Part shown: positions 1 through 9,844 of the stretch, one piece after another | How the letters are laid out: every line of letters begins with the position of its first letter | Position numbering within the stretch: position 1 is the stretch's first letter | Assembly: GCA_021773355.1 (NCBI GenBank) | Contig: JAJFKE010000023.1 | Coordinates: 186,001-250,000, forward strand | Reading direction: 5' to 3' | Length of the DNA stretch: 64,000 nucleotides | Origin: Gammaproteobacteria bacterium | GTDB lineage: Bacteria > Pseudomonadota > Gammaproteobacteria > Pseudomonadales > Pseudohongiellaceae | Made by a program: the position numbers and the translations under genes | The notes under the pieces: generated by a model | Seen by the model: only the letters and a program-made list of their open reading frames with translations | Database searches by the model: none | Told to the model about the DNA's origin: nothing

Positions 1-632
1 TTTTCTGATCCATATTCTCGTTCTGCAAAATCAACGGCATTTTCCATAACCGCCCTGTACGCCATAAAATGTTCTGCTCGAAGTTCCGGGATATCTATGT
101 ACACTGCTGCCAGATTCCATGCTGCGAATTCGTCCAACAGGCTCAATAAATCTTCAGTATCAAAATTCGAATGCTTGGTAAATATCCAGGCCATAAACTG
201 AAATCTATCATTTATAGATTGCCATTGTTGTTGTCGAATGTCGTTTGAGATTTGCTCGATCAATGCAGGGAGTTGACCGAATGAGGAAGGGCTGTGGTTA
301 ATTCTGTTAAGCTGCAAATACCTGTCAATTAGGCGGTCAACCTCTGGGTAGTTTTCTAAGCCTATTTGCAGTGAAAGCATTCGTTGCAAGGGTTCCAATA
401 ATTCAGTATGGAATGGACCGTAGGCGGTCTCGGCAGCATCAAGCTCTTCTTGGATTGCGGAAACTTCAGCAATGATGCGATTGCTGACTTCAAGCGCCGA
501 TTCATCGGCCCTTTGGTCGATGATTGTAGAGTCTGCAGCGATAGTAAATTGAACCCAAATAAGCCCACACATTGCTGCAATGCAAAACGCGAAGCGTAAG
601 GCTAGCTTCATTAGACGCTTGGAAACACACAT
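1..632 (-). CDS. Hypothetical secreted protein, 3' end off the left window edge (not in supplied ORF track)
   Basis: Reverse complement from CAT at 630-632 is open to position 1 (MCVSKRLMKLALRFAFCIAAMCGLIWVQFTIAADSTIIDQRADESALEVSNRIIAEV...); N-terminus resembles a signal peptide. ATG at 611 is an alternative start. Confidence 0.7.
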   Translation of the reverse strand, partial: MCVSKRLMKLALRFAFCIAAMCGLIWVQFTIAADSTIIDQRADESALEVSNRIIAEVSAIQEELDAAETAYGPFHTELLEPLQRMLSLQIGLENYPEVDRLIDRYLQLNRINHSPSSFGQLPALIEQISNDIRQQQWQSINDRFQFMAWIFTKHSNFDTEDLLSLLDEFAAWNLAAVYIDIPELRAEHFMAYRAVMENAVDFAEREYGSE

Positions 633-871
633 GATAATGGCCTCGTTTTGCGCTGGCCCTGGCACACAGTACTGGAACTATATTAGGTTTAATATAGATA
701 GTCTATGTGCATCGGGAGGTATCCGAGGTTCGCTTCTGGCTGTGAGTTCAACTGGTCAACGCAGGAAACAGACCATGGAGCAAAATCCATATCCCTAGCT
801 TTTCTACTAGAGGCAAAACCAGTTGCTAAGCCATGTCTCAAGCTACTGAGACTACCTCTCTTAACAGCCAC

Positions 872-2143
872 TTAGTCAAGCGGATGCAAAACCACAGGGA
901 GTCTGCTAAAGCCTTTTACAAAACTTGAATACACACGTTCCGGCTCGCCCACTACTTCCACCTTGTGAAAGCGCTGCATTATTTCTTCCCACACTATAGT
1001 GAGCTGCATTTCTGCAAGTCGATTACCCATGCAGCGGTGCAGACCAAATCCAAATGAAAGATGTTGACGGGCGTTAGATCTGTCTATCAAGAATTCATTA
1101 GCTCGCTCAATAACCTCTTCGTCGCGATTGCCCGAGGCATACCACATTACTACCTTGTCGCCTGCCTTAATTTGTTTACCAGAGAGTACGGTATCAACCT
1201 TTGCTGTTCGGCGCATATGTGCCAGAGGTGTCTGCCAACGAATAATCTCTGACACCATATTTTTAACCAGACCATGATCGGCACGTAATTTTTCATATTC
1301 CGCTGGATTTTCATTCAGGGCAAGCACACCACCCGATATGGAATTACGCGTAGTGTCGTTACCACCGACAATCAACAAAAATATATTGCCGAAGTATTCT
1401 TCCTGCGGCATGTTACGCGTTGCCTCACCGTGAGCAAGCATGGAAATAAGATCATTGCCCGGTTTTTCATTGACTCTCTCATTCCAAAGCCGAGTAAAGC
1501 AGGCCAGGCATTCCTGCATCGCTGTCCATCGTTCCTGTTGATTATTTACCACGCCGCCACCGGGGATGGCGGTCGCAGCATCAGACCAGAATGTTAATTT
1601 GCGTCTGTCCTCGAACGGAAAGTCGAACAGCGTGGCTAACATCTGGGTGGTGAGCTCGATTGATACACGCTCCACCCAATCAAATTCTTCTCCCACTGGC
1701 AGCTCATCCAAAATTGTACAGACTCGCTGCCGGATCAGGCCTTCCAGATTTTTCAGATTTGCAGGCGCCACCACGTCCTGTACAACACGCCTTTGTTCAT
1801 CGTGTTTTGGTGGATCCATGGAAATAAAAGCAGGCAGCGTAAATTCGTCGAAGGAATCGACTATGCCTATTGTCGGTTCGGAAGAGTAGATGTGGGGTGA
1901 TGTATCCACCTCCATGATGTCCTTGTATTTCATTATCGACCAATAGGGCCCGACCGCCGATTTTTGGCAATAATGCACCGGCTCTTCCTGTCTCAGGCGT
2001 TGCATGAAAGGCAAATATTCATTCGCCTGCCAAATGCCGGGATGAGATAAATCGATTTCACCGATAGGCATGGTGTAAGGGTCTTTTCCCACCATGCTCC
2101 ACTTGCTCTGTTTGAATGGCTGGCTGCCTGCCGTTTCGCTCAT
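872..2143 (-). CDS. Cytochrome P450, CYP153-like (alkane/fatty acid hydroxylase family)
   Basis: Heme-binding motif HLSFGFGLHRCMGNRLAEMQ, I-helix GGNDTTRN; C-terminus VVGEPERVYSSFVKGFSRLPV typical of CYP153. Confidence 0.9.
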   Translation of the reverse strand: MSETAGSQPFKQSKWSMVGKDPYTMPIGEIDLSHPGIWQANEYLPFMQRLRQEEPVHYCQKSAVGPYWSIMKYKDIMEVDTSPHIYSSEPTIGIVDSFDEFTLPAFISMDPPKHDEQRRVVQDVVAPANLKNLEGLIRQRVCTILDELPVGEEFDWVERVSIELTTQMLATLFDFPFEDRRKLTFWSDAATAIPGGGVVNNQQERWTAMQECLACFTRLWNERVNEKPGNDLISMLAHGEATRNMPQEEYFGNIFLLIVGGNDTTRNSISGGVLALNENPAEYEKLRADHGLVKNMVSEIIRWQTPLAHMRRTAKVDTVLSGKQIKAGDKVVMWYASGNRDEEVIERANEFLIDRSNARQHLSFGFGLHRCMGNRLAEMQLTIVWEEIMQRFHKVEVVGEPERVYSSFVKGFSRLPVVLHPLD

Positions 2144-2204
2144 ACTTTCGCCCCCTCAGGACATTAATCAGCACTTGCTATTAGCTGTTTCTATTTACTA
2201 AACG

Positions 2205-2525
2205 CTAAAATTGAAATTCTGGTGTAGTCACAATCAGACCATCCAATTCCTCGGTAACCTGTATTTGGCAGGACAGTCGAGAATTTTCTTTACGATCTGT
2301 GCTTAAACTGAGCATGGCTTCTTCGGTAGGATTGAGTTCCCCCACTCTAGAAAACCATTCTTCATCGACATACACGTGACAGGTTGCACAGGAACAGGAA
2401 CCACCGCAATCTGCATCGATTCCGGGCACGCCATTGGTCACAGCCGCCTGCATAACAGATGCGCCGGTTGCCACCTCGACTGGGTGCTCTGCACCGTCGT
2501 GCTCGATGAATAATATTTTAACCAT
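2205..2525 (-). CDS. 2Fe-2S ferredoxin (P450 electron donor)
   Basis: Cys pattern DADCGGSCSCATCHVYV...LSCQI; immediately upstream of the P450. Confidence 0.92.
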   Translation of the reverse strand: MVKILFIEHDGAEHPVEVATGASVMQAAVTNGVPGIDADCGGSCSCATCHVYVDEEWFSRVGELNPTEEAMLSLSTDRKENSRLSCQIQVTEELDGLIVTTPEFQF

Positions 2526-2845
2526 GAATCCTAAACCCTTTATTAGGTAAAATTTGAAGGCGCAACAATAGCAAGGATTCCGGACAAGCTAAAGATGGAA
2601 TCCATGTTTGTATCAGTTGTTTAGCGATTACTTGCTGCGGCCTCGCCATCGGCGACTATTTTGTTAAGTTGTTAATAGTTAAATACTAATAAATTACAAT
2701 CTAGTGCCTACCTGTCGAGACAATATACAGAAGATTTTGTAGACTAAGTCGCTGGAAATTTCCCACCCGGTTTTCCTATCAATCAGGGGCGCAGTATTGA
2801 GCCCTGGACAGCTAACAAACACAGGAACACAGTGATTCCAGTTGA

Positions 2846-4066
2846 ATGAATAGCACGATGCGTTCCTACATGCCCATTATTATCAGCGGCTGCCTGTTAC
2901 TGATGCTGTCATTTGGCTATCGCGCCGGTTTTGGGCTGTTTATGCAACCCATGTCGGAAGCAAGAGGCTGGGGTCGTGATGTTTTGGCCATGGCGCTGGC
3001 CATTCAAAACCTGTCCTGGGGTGTCTGTGCCGTGATAGCCGGCGGTCTGGCCGACAGAGTCGGCAATCTTAAAGTCTTACTGGGCGGTGTGGCGCTGTAT
3101 GCCTTGGGTATGTGGGGCATGGCATTCTCGACAAGCAATCTGGCTATTAATTCCACTGCCGGTTTATTAGTAGGTGCCGGTGTAGCTGGCACCTCATTCG
3201 GCATTGTTTTACCAAGTTTGGTGAAGGCTGTGCCCGAAGATAAACGTACCTGGGTATTGGGCATAGGCACTGCTGCGGGCAGCTTCGGGCAGTTTCTGGT
3301 GGTGCCAATTATTCAGGTGGTTGTTGATTCCGTAGGTTGGTTCCAGACTTTACAGTACTTAAGTATTTCGGCATTCATGATGGCTGTACTCGCCATCCCC
3401 TTGGCACAAGCGGGCGCTACAGCGACTACGCAGACAACAGAGGCTGCTCCCGCCAGCCTCTGGGAAATTGCCAGCAGCGCATTGCAAGTTCGCGCCTATT
3501 TATTACTGCTGCTAGGTTTCTTCGTCTGTGGATTCCACGTGGCTTTTATTACGGTGCACATGCCAGGCTATGTTGTCGATCTCGGCTTCTCTGCCCAGGT
3601 TGGTGCCTGGAGTATTAGTCTTATTGGCTTGTGCAATGTTATCGGCGCCTACTGCTCCGGTGTGCTCAGTGGCAAGAGATCCATGCGCAAGATACTCGCC
3701 TACATCTATTTGGGCCGGGTCGTCGCTATTGCCGGCTTTCTTGTATTTCCTCCTTCTCTTGCCAGTATTCTCCTATTCAGCGCAACCATGGGTTTTCTCT
3801 GGCTAGCCACCGTGCCCCCTACGTCCGGATTAGTAGCGCTGTTTTTTGGCACGCGCTACATGACATTCCTGTATGGCATCGTATTCCTTAGCCATCAACT
3901 AGGCAGCGCTAGCGGTGTATGGCTGGGAGGCTTTCTTTATGAAAAATATGGCAACTACGATGGCATCTGGCTGGCGGGAATATTATTGGGCCTGGTGGCC
4001 GCTGTACTCCATTGGCCAATCGAAGAGAGAGATCATAGCCGGAGTTTACCCCTGGCGGCGCAGTAA
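2846..4066 (+). CDS. MFS transporter
   Basis: 406 aa, about 12 hydrophobic segments, MFS-like GGLADRVGNLKVLLGG motif. Confidence 0.88.
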   Translation: MNSTMRSYMPIIISGCLLLMLSFGYRAGFGLFMQPMSEARGWGRDVLAMALAIQNLSWGVCAVIAGGLADRVGNLKVLLGGVALYALGMWGMAFSTSNLAINSTAGLLVGAGVAGTSFGIVLPSLVKAVPEDKRTWVLGIGTAAGSFGQFLVVPIIQVVVDSVGWFQTLQYLSISAFMMAVLAIPLAQAGATATTQTTEAAPASLWEIASSALQVRAYLLLLLGFFVCGFHVAFITVHMPGYVVDLGFSAQVGAWSISLIGLCNVIGAYCSGVLSGKRSMRKILAYIYLGRVVAIAGFLVFPPSLASILLFSATMGFLWLATVPPTSGLVALFFGTRYMTFLYGIVFLSHQLGSASGVWLGGFLYEKYGNYDGIWLAGILLGLVAAVLHWPIEERDHSRSLPLAAQ

Positions 4067-4233
4067 TAACTTTCCTCTCCGATAAAGCCTCGGCGTCAGT
4101 TTTCAGTTATATTGCATCCATATCACGTCACACAGGCATCATAATGGACAGGAACCTGTGGAAAGGCCTGTCGCGACACTGCACAGCTCAGCTTTACAAT
4201 CGGGCCCCTTGTGGATTCAATCTGGAGAATGTA

Positions 4234-5001
4234 ATGAGAAAACTATTACTGTTAATTGCAGCCCTCGGCTCGCCTGCCTGGGCGTACGCGGATGGTTGCA
4301 GGTATTCCAAAGATTATGATTTCAACGTCGATGCCTCGGCAATCGAGAATCTGATTGTGGATGTTGGGTCCGGAAAACTAACAATCATCGGCGATGATTC
4401 CATCGACGAAGTTCAAGTCGAGGCCAGGGCCTGCACTAACTCCCGAAGTCGTCTCAATGACCTGGATTTAACACACCGAAGCCGTGGATCTGATCTTTTG
4501 CTACGCTCGGAGTTTCATGAGAGTGGAAGCCTGTTCTCCTGGCTAAGCATAGGTTATGCCTATATCGACATCGAGCTGACAGTACCCAGCGCTCTATTGG
4601 TGGAAGTAGACGATGGTAGTGGCGCCATCAATATTTCTGGCGTGTCGGCGGTGGAGTTGAAAGACGGCTCGGGGTCTATACGTATTTCAGATATTAGTGG
4701 CGATGTGTCGGTAGACGATGGTTCTGGTGCGATCACTGTCTATGACGTTAACGGCGTGGTATCAATCAATGATGGCTCCGGAAATGTGAAGATTTCCGAC
4801 AGCAATGGGGTAAATATAATTGATGATGGTTCCGGCAGCATTCAAATTGAAAATATTAACAGCAACGTAACAGTACATGAGGATGGCTCGGGCAGTATTA
4901 GCATTCACAATGTTGGCGGGGATGTTGATATCGGTGATTCGGGCTCGGGGTCGATTAACGTTAGCGCCATAGCTGGAAATTATACTGCCAAAGATGACTA
5001 G
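4234..5001 (+). CDS. Secreted DGSG-repeat protein (DUF4097-like, predicted beta-solenoid)
   Basis: Likely start ATG 4234 (MRKLLLLIAALGSPAWAYADGC signal peptide) rather than 4144; about 7 consecutive 18-20 aa repeats with DGSG. Confidence 0.75.
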   Translation: MRKLLLLIAALGSPAWAYADGCRYSKDYDFNVDASAIENLIVDVGSGKLTIIGDDSIDEVQVEARACTNSRSRLNDLDLTHRSRGSDLLLRSEFHESGSLFSWLSIGYAYIDIELTVPSALLVEVDDGSGAINISGVSAVELKDGSGSIRISDISGDVSVDDGSGAITVYDVNGVVSINDGSGNVKISDSNGVNIIDDGSGSIQIENINSNVTVHEDGSGSISIHNVGGDVDIGDSGSGSINVSAIAGNYTAKDD

Positions 5002-5048
5002 GGACCCTCTGATCAATTTGCTTGATTTGTGATTTTCACTACGCTACC

Positions 5049-5480
5049 TCACTCATTGATGCGCACAGTTAACACATCACAGGAGACACTGTTTAGAACC
5101 CTACTCGCGGTAGAACCCAACAATACATCCCAACCTGAATGGCCATGGCTACCAATGACTATCGCATCAGCAGCAATTTTATTTGCCAGGTTCCTGATTT
5201 CAGTGGCAGGTGTTCCCAATACGATATGAATTCGATGATTCTCGATTCCTAACTGGCTGCCTACAAGTTGCAGGCGTTGTTTTGCCTGAATGACTACCTC
5301 AAGCGTTAGCTTTTTCGCCTGAACGGCAAATACGCCTCTGTTATATGCCGCCGCAATTGGTTCCACAACGTGAATCAGGTGCAGCCGGTGGAACTCATTT
5401 CCTGCCAATCTCAGTGCAGCATCAACAAGCTTTTGCGAACCTTTAGATAGATCATTGGCAACAATAATTTTGTTATACAT
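5049..5480 (-). CDS. Universal stress protein, UspA family
   Basis: MYNKIIVANDLS...GTPATEIRNLA...VIGSHGHSGWDVLLGSTASRVL (ATP-binding G-x2-G-x9-G[ST]); start MYNKII at 5480 preferred over 5555. Confidence 0.9.
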   Translation of the reverse strand: MYNKIIVANDLSKGSQKLVDAALRLAGNEFHRLHLIHVVEPIAAAYNRGVFAVQAKKLTLEVVIQAKQRLQLVGSQLGIENHRIHIVLGTPATEIRNLANKIAADAIVIGSHGHSGWDVLLGSTASRVLNSVSCDVLTVRINE

Positions 5481-5575
5481 ATCACAGCCTGGATTGAATT
5501 TAGCTTCTACCGGCCAGGAGCAGAATTTCAATTGCATCTCTAATTCTAAACCCACATTTTGGCAGTGGTCCTAAA

Positions 5576-7006
5576 TTAGAATTCAATGCGCTCACCCTGC
5601 GCGGGTATCTCACTGGCGATTCCATGATCAAGCTGAAGCTTTGCCGACAGAGCTTGCAGAGCGGTAGCTTCCCCATGAATCAAAATCAGGCGCGGCACGG
5701 GATTGAAATTCCGTGCCCACTCGATCAATTCGGTTTGACCCGCGTGTGCTGAGAAACCACCCAGGGTCTCGATGCCTGCCCGTACGGCAAACTCTTTTCC
5801 GTACATTTTTACCCGTTTGGCACCATCAACCAGTAACCTGCCCAAGGTTCCCTGAGCCTGAAACCCGATGAAGATGATCGTGTTACTGTCATGCCATATA
5901 CGATGCTTGAAGTGGTGCCTTATCCTGCCGCCGGTACACATGCCACTGCCGGCAATGATGATGGCTCCGCTCTCGATTCGATTAATTGCCCGCGACTCTT
6001 CGGTGGTCTGACTAAACCGTAGGGTAGGAATAAATTCCTGCAGAGATTCGCGCCCGGCATCAGTAAGACAACGAACGTCTTTATTGTCCATGATATGTAG
6101 CCAGTTATCGTAGACTTGAGTAACTTCGATCGCCATAGGACTGTCAAGAAATACAGCCCAGTTATCCAGTTCGCCCTGATGATAGAGGCAGCCCAGATGA
6201 AACAAAATTTCCTGGGTACGCCCAACTGCGAAGGAGGGTATCATTACGTTACCGCCCCGCTGCCAGGTACTCTTCAATATCGCCGATAGCTCTTGCAGCG
6301 TGTTATCCATATCCTTGTGATTGCGATTTCCATAGGTGCCTTCCATCATCAACAGATCTGCCTGAGTCAGTGTGGCTGGATCATTCATGAGAGCGGAGTC
6401 TTTATTGCCAAGGTCGCCGGAAAATACCAGGCGCTTATCTTTTCCATCCTCTGTTAATACCAATTCAACAATAGCAGACCCAAGAATATGGCCCGCATCA
6501 TGAAAACATAGGCGCAAGTCCGTGGTTACCTGCGCCTCGACGTTGTATTGAATAGGTTCACACTGAGCTATAACTTTCTTAACATCTTTTTTGGAGTACT
6601 CCGCCACTAACAACTTCAAACCTTTTCGCACGCGTCGACGATTTTTATATTCCAGATCACGTTCATACAGCCCGAAGGAGTCTTCGAGTAATATTCGTAA
6701 TAGGCCTTTAGTGGCCCGACTACAATAAATAGGGCCGGCAAACCCCTGGTTTACCAATTTGGGAAGCAAGCCGGAATGATCCAGGTGCCCATGGGATAGA
6801 ATCACAGCATCGATTTTGACTGGGTTGAACTCAAATGTTTCTTTCTGGATTCGTTCAACGGCATCCCCTCCCTGGCGCATGCCGCATTCGAGTAATATCC
6901 GGCCGATTGCTGGTGACTCGAGCAAATAGCAAGAACCGGTTACCTGTTGCGCTGCACCATAAAATGTAATAGTAGCCACTAATAAAGGCTCCTCTTGTAA
7001 CAGCAA
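5576..7006 (-). CDS. MBL-fold/beta-CASP ribonuclease-like protein
   Basis: SHGHLDHSG metal motif, beta-CASP region, C-terminal RMMBL (FSAHAGQTELIEW...LIHGE). Confidence 0.9.
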   Translation of the reverse strand: MLLQEEPLLVATITFYGAAQQVTGSCYLLESPAIGRILLECGMRQGGDAVERIQKETFEFNPVKIDAVILSHGHLDHSGLLPKLVNQGFAGPIYCSRATKGLLRILLEDSFGLYERDLEYKNRRRVRKGLKLLVAEYSKKDVKKVIAQCEPIQYNVEAQVTTDLRLCFHDAGHILGSAIVELVLTEDGKDKRLVFSGDLGNKDSALMNDPATLTQADLLMMEGTYGNRNHKDMDNTLQELSAILKSTWQRGGNVMIPSFAVGRTQEILFHLGCLYHQGELDNWAVFLDSPMAIEVTQVYDNWLHIMDNKDVRCLTDAGRESLQEFIPTLRFSQTTEESRAINRIESGAIIIAGSGMCTGGRIRHHFKHRIWHDSNTIIFIGFQAQGTLGRLLVDGAKRVKMYGKEFAVRAGIETLGGFSAHAGQTELIEWARNFNPVPRLILIHGEATALQALSAKLQLDHGIASEIPAQGERIEF

Positions 7007-7221
7007 TCATTGCTGATGATGACGATGAAGCCTGAAAGCTAATGTGCCAGAACGGCATGGCTGTGTGGCAGGGCTGTTTCATCAAACAATTCTTATTCTG
7101 ATTTCCGTAAAGCCATGGATGTCTGAGTAAAAACCGTTAGCTTCAATAGTTGAGTAATCCTATTCACTCATTCCATTAAAGATGTTGCTGTCCAGTTTAT
7201 ATTTAATCTAATGCTATTCAA

Positions 7222-7235
7222 TTGATTAGCATCAA
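7222..7235. promoter_or_regulatory. Perfect FNR/ANR box TTGAT-TAGC-ATCAA
   Basis: 10/10 match to consensus, 64 nt upstream of ATG 7300 of the NfeD-SPFH pair. Confidence 0.75.
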
Positions 7236-7299
7236 GCCTATTTGCATCGTTCTGGTTAATAGTGATTACGTGAGTAAGCGTATATGTAAGGCTTCAACC

Positions 7300-8676
7300 A
7301 TGCAACAGCAAAGGCTTCCATTTAGGCTCGGCTTGCGAGCTTTTCCCATGTGGGCAGTGTTACTGCTAACTATGTGGCTTAGCGGCGCCAGCAATGCTCA
7401 AGATGTATGGCTGGTGGAGCTGCAGGGCGCTATAGGGCCAGCAAGCTCTGATTTCTTAATGCGGGCGCTAGACGATGCTGAACAAGCCGATGCTGAACTA
7501 GTTGTGATTCGTCTGGACACCCCAGGCGGGCTGGACTTGGCGATGCGTGACATTATTCGCCACATATTAGCCTCGCCAATACCAGTCGCCACCTGGGTGG
7601 CGCCCAATGGCTCACGAGCCGCCAGCGCTGGCACTTATATTATGTACGCCAGTCATTTTGCCGCCATGGCACCGGCTACCAATATAGGTTCGTCCACCCC
7701 CGTAAGTATTGGCGGTGGCGGCAGCCCATTTCCCATTCCAGTCGCACCGCAAGAGGAACCCGCCGAACCTGAAGAGGCAGACATAGCTGGCGGCAGCGCA
7801 ATGGAGCGAAAAGTAATCAATGACGCGGTGGCGTATATAAAGAGTCTGGCAGAGCTGAGAGGACGTAATGTTGAGTGGGCCGAACAGACCGTAGTGGAAG
7901 CTGCAAATCTCACGGCAACGGAAGCATTGGAACTTAATGTCATCGATATCATCGCCGATTCTATTGACGATCTGCTACAGCAACTGGATGGTAGAAAAAT
8001 AAACATAGATGGCAGCGAATTGACTCTCCAGCTAAGCGATAGCAATGTCACTGTTATCGAGCCAGACTGGCGCCATCAGTTCCTGGCGCTTATCACAGAC
8101 CCTAATGTCGCCTATATCCTGTTAATGATTGGTCTCTACGGTCTGATTCTCGAATTTTATAATCCCGGTCTTGGCTTGCCCGGTATTACCGGCATCATCT
8201 GTCTGTTGATCGGGGCCTATGCACTGCAAATGCTGCCGATTAACTATGCCGGTGTGGCCTTGATTCTGCTGGGGATAGGCTTAATGCTGGTGGAGGCTAT
8301 GTCGCCCAGCTTCGGTGTTTTTGGTTTCGGGGGGGTTATTTCCTTCGCGCTGGGGTCGGTTATTTTGATGGACACTGAACTCGAGGCCTACCGAATTTCT
8401 CTGTCCATAGTCGCCGCTTTCACCGCGGCCTCGGCAGGCGTATTCCTCTATGCACTAGGGGCAGTGTTGCGTGCTCGACGCCGGGCGCTGGTCAGTGGTG
8501 TCGAGAGTATGATCGGTAAAACTGCTGTGGCTCTGGATGAATTCGAAAACAGGGGTTTAGTCCATGCCTTTGGTGAAAACTGGAGTGCCGAATCTGAACA
8601 ATTTATTGAGAAGGGAGCAAAGGTTGAAATAACCGAAGTCGATGGCCTGACCCTTAAAGTCAAAAATCAGGAGTAA
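7300..8676 (+). CDS. NfeD-like membrane serine protease
   Basis: [15 protein letters not shown]...[12 protein letters not shown] ClpP-class core, multiple TM, C-terminal NfeD OB fold. Start ATG 7300 preferred over TTG 7222. Confidence 0.88.
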   Translation: MQQQRLPFRLGLRAFPMWAVLLLTMWLSGASNAQDVWLVELQGAIGPASSDFLMRALDDAEQADAELVVIRLDTPGGLDLAMRDIIRHILASPIPVATWVAPNGSRAASAGTYIMYASHFAAMAPATNIGSSTPVSIGGGGSPFPIPVAPQEEPAEPEEADIAGGSAMERKVINDAVAYIKSLAELRGRNVEWAEQTVVEAANLTATEALELNVIDIIADSIDDLLQQLDGRKINIDGSELTLQLSDSNVTVIEPDWRHQFLALITDPNVAYILLMIGLYGLILEFYNPGLGLPGITGIICLLIGAYALQMLPINYAGVALILLGIGLMLVEAMSPSFGVFGFGGVISFALGSVILMDTELEAYRISLSIVAAFTAASAGVFLYALGAVLRARRRALVSGVESMIGKTAVALDEFENRGLVHAFGENWSAESEQFIEKGAKVEITEVDGLTLKVKNQE

Positions 8677-8680
8677 AGTC

Positions 8681-9430
8681 ATGGAAACATTTACCATAGC
8701 ATTTTTCATCCTCGCCTTTTTGATTCTTCTAAGCGCTTTTCGCGTCTTACGAGAATATGAAAGAGGCGTTATATTCACACTTGGTCGTTTCTATAAAGTA
8801 AAGGGGCCAGGCCTGATTATAGTAATTCCGATATTGCAGCAGATGGTGAGAGTTGGATTGCGTACCATAGTCTGGGATATCCCCACACAGGATTTAATTA
8901 CCCGGGACAATGTCTCGGTAAAAGTAAATGCCGTACTCTATTTTCGCGTTCTCGATCCCGAGAAGTCTGTCATCAATGTTGAAGACTTCATGGAAGCAAC
9001 GGGACAGCTCGCACAGACGACCTTGCGCTCGGTTCTGGGCCAACATGAGTTGGACGAACTATTGGCAGAGCGTGAGAGACTGAACGTTGATGTGCAGAAA
9101 ATCCTGGACGCGCAAACCGACAACTGGGGTATCAAAGTATCGAATGTCGAGATCAAACATGTCGATCTGGATGAGAGCATGATTCGGGCAATAGCTAAAC
9201 AGGCGGAAGCAGAAAGGATAAGGCGCGCCAAGGTTATTCATGCCATGGGGGAATCCGAGGCTTCAGCAAAACTCGTGGAAGCGGCGGCACAGCTTGCGCA
9301 ACAGCCCGAATCGATGCAACTCAGGTATCTGCAGACACTAACCGAAATCGCTAGCGAAAATAGTTCGACCATTGTCTTCCCGTTGCCGGTGGATATACTG
9401 GAGACATTTAAAAAAATGCTGGGCAGATAG
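8681..9430 (+). CDS. SPFH/stomatin-like (slipin) protein
   Basis: N-terminal TM then [14 protein letters not shown]...[13 protein letters not shown] domain; directly follows NfeD. Confidence 0.93.
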   Translation: METFTIAFFILAFLILLSAFRVLREYERGVIFTLGRFYKVKGPGLIIVIPILQQMVRVGLRTIVWDIPTQDLITRDNVSVKVNAVLYFRVLDPEKSVINVEDFMEATGQLAQTTLRSVLGQHELDELLAERERLNVDVQKILDAQTDNWGIKVSNVEIKHVDLDESMIRAIAKQAEAERIRRAKVIHAMGESEASAKLVEAAAQLAQQPESMQLRYLQTLTEIASENSSTIVFPLPVDILETFKKMLGR

Positions 9431-9723
9431 ACAGGGCTAGCCGTTTAAGACTGCACCTAGAAACAAGCAATTTGAGCAAACGACCTGTCCATCAGGCACA
9501 GTAAGTCTGTGGATGTTGCGGCGCGAAAAAGTGAGGACATGTCGCGAACTACATAAACTTTACCGGAATACTGACTCCTCTGTGCTAAGTAATTCTCTGC
9601 AGTCTTGCTGCAAATAGTTAGACTACAGCAACAGTCTTTGCTGGAATGGATAGAGGCTGAGATATCCCCACGAAATCTTGAAAATACTGGCTTAGTTTTA
9701 TTTTAAATTCAACGCTGAAGTAA

Positions 9724-9810
9724 GCCCGCTGTAACGGAGATGTTTCCTGGGAACAATCAGGGCCAGGGGCCCGTGAGCAGGGAGCAGGGAGCATCTCCGT
9801 TACAGCGGGC
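9724..9810. repeat. 19-bp perfect inverted repeat with 49-nt loop
   Basis: GCCCGCTGTAACGGAGATG (9724-9742) and CATCTCCGTTACAGCGGGC (9792-9810) are exact reverse complements. Confidence 0.9.
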
Positions 9811-9844
9811 GATGAGGTATCCTGTCCAGTCCGGCGGCAATAAT

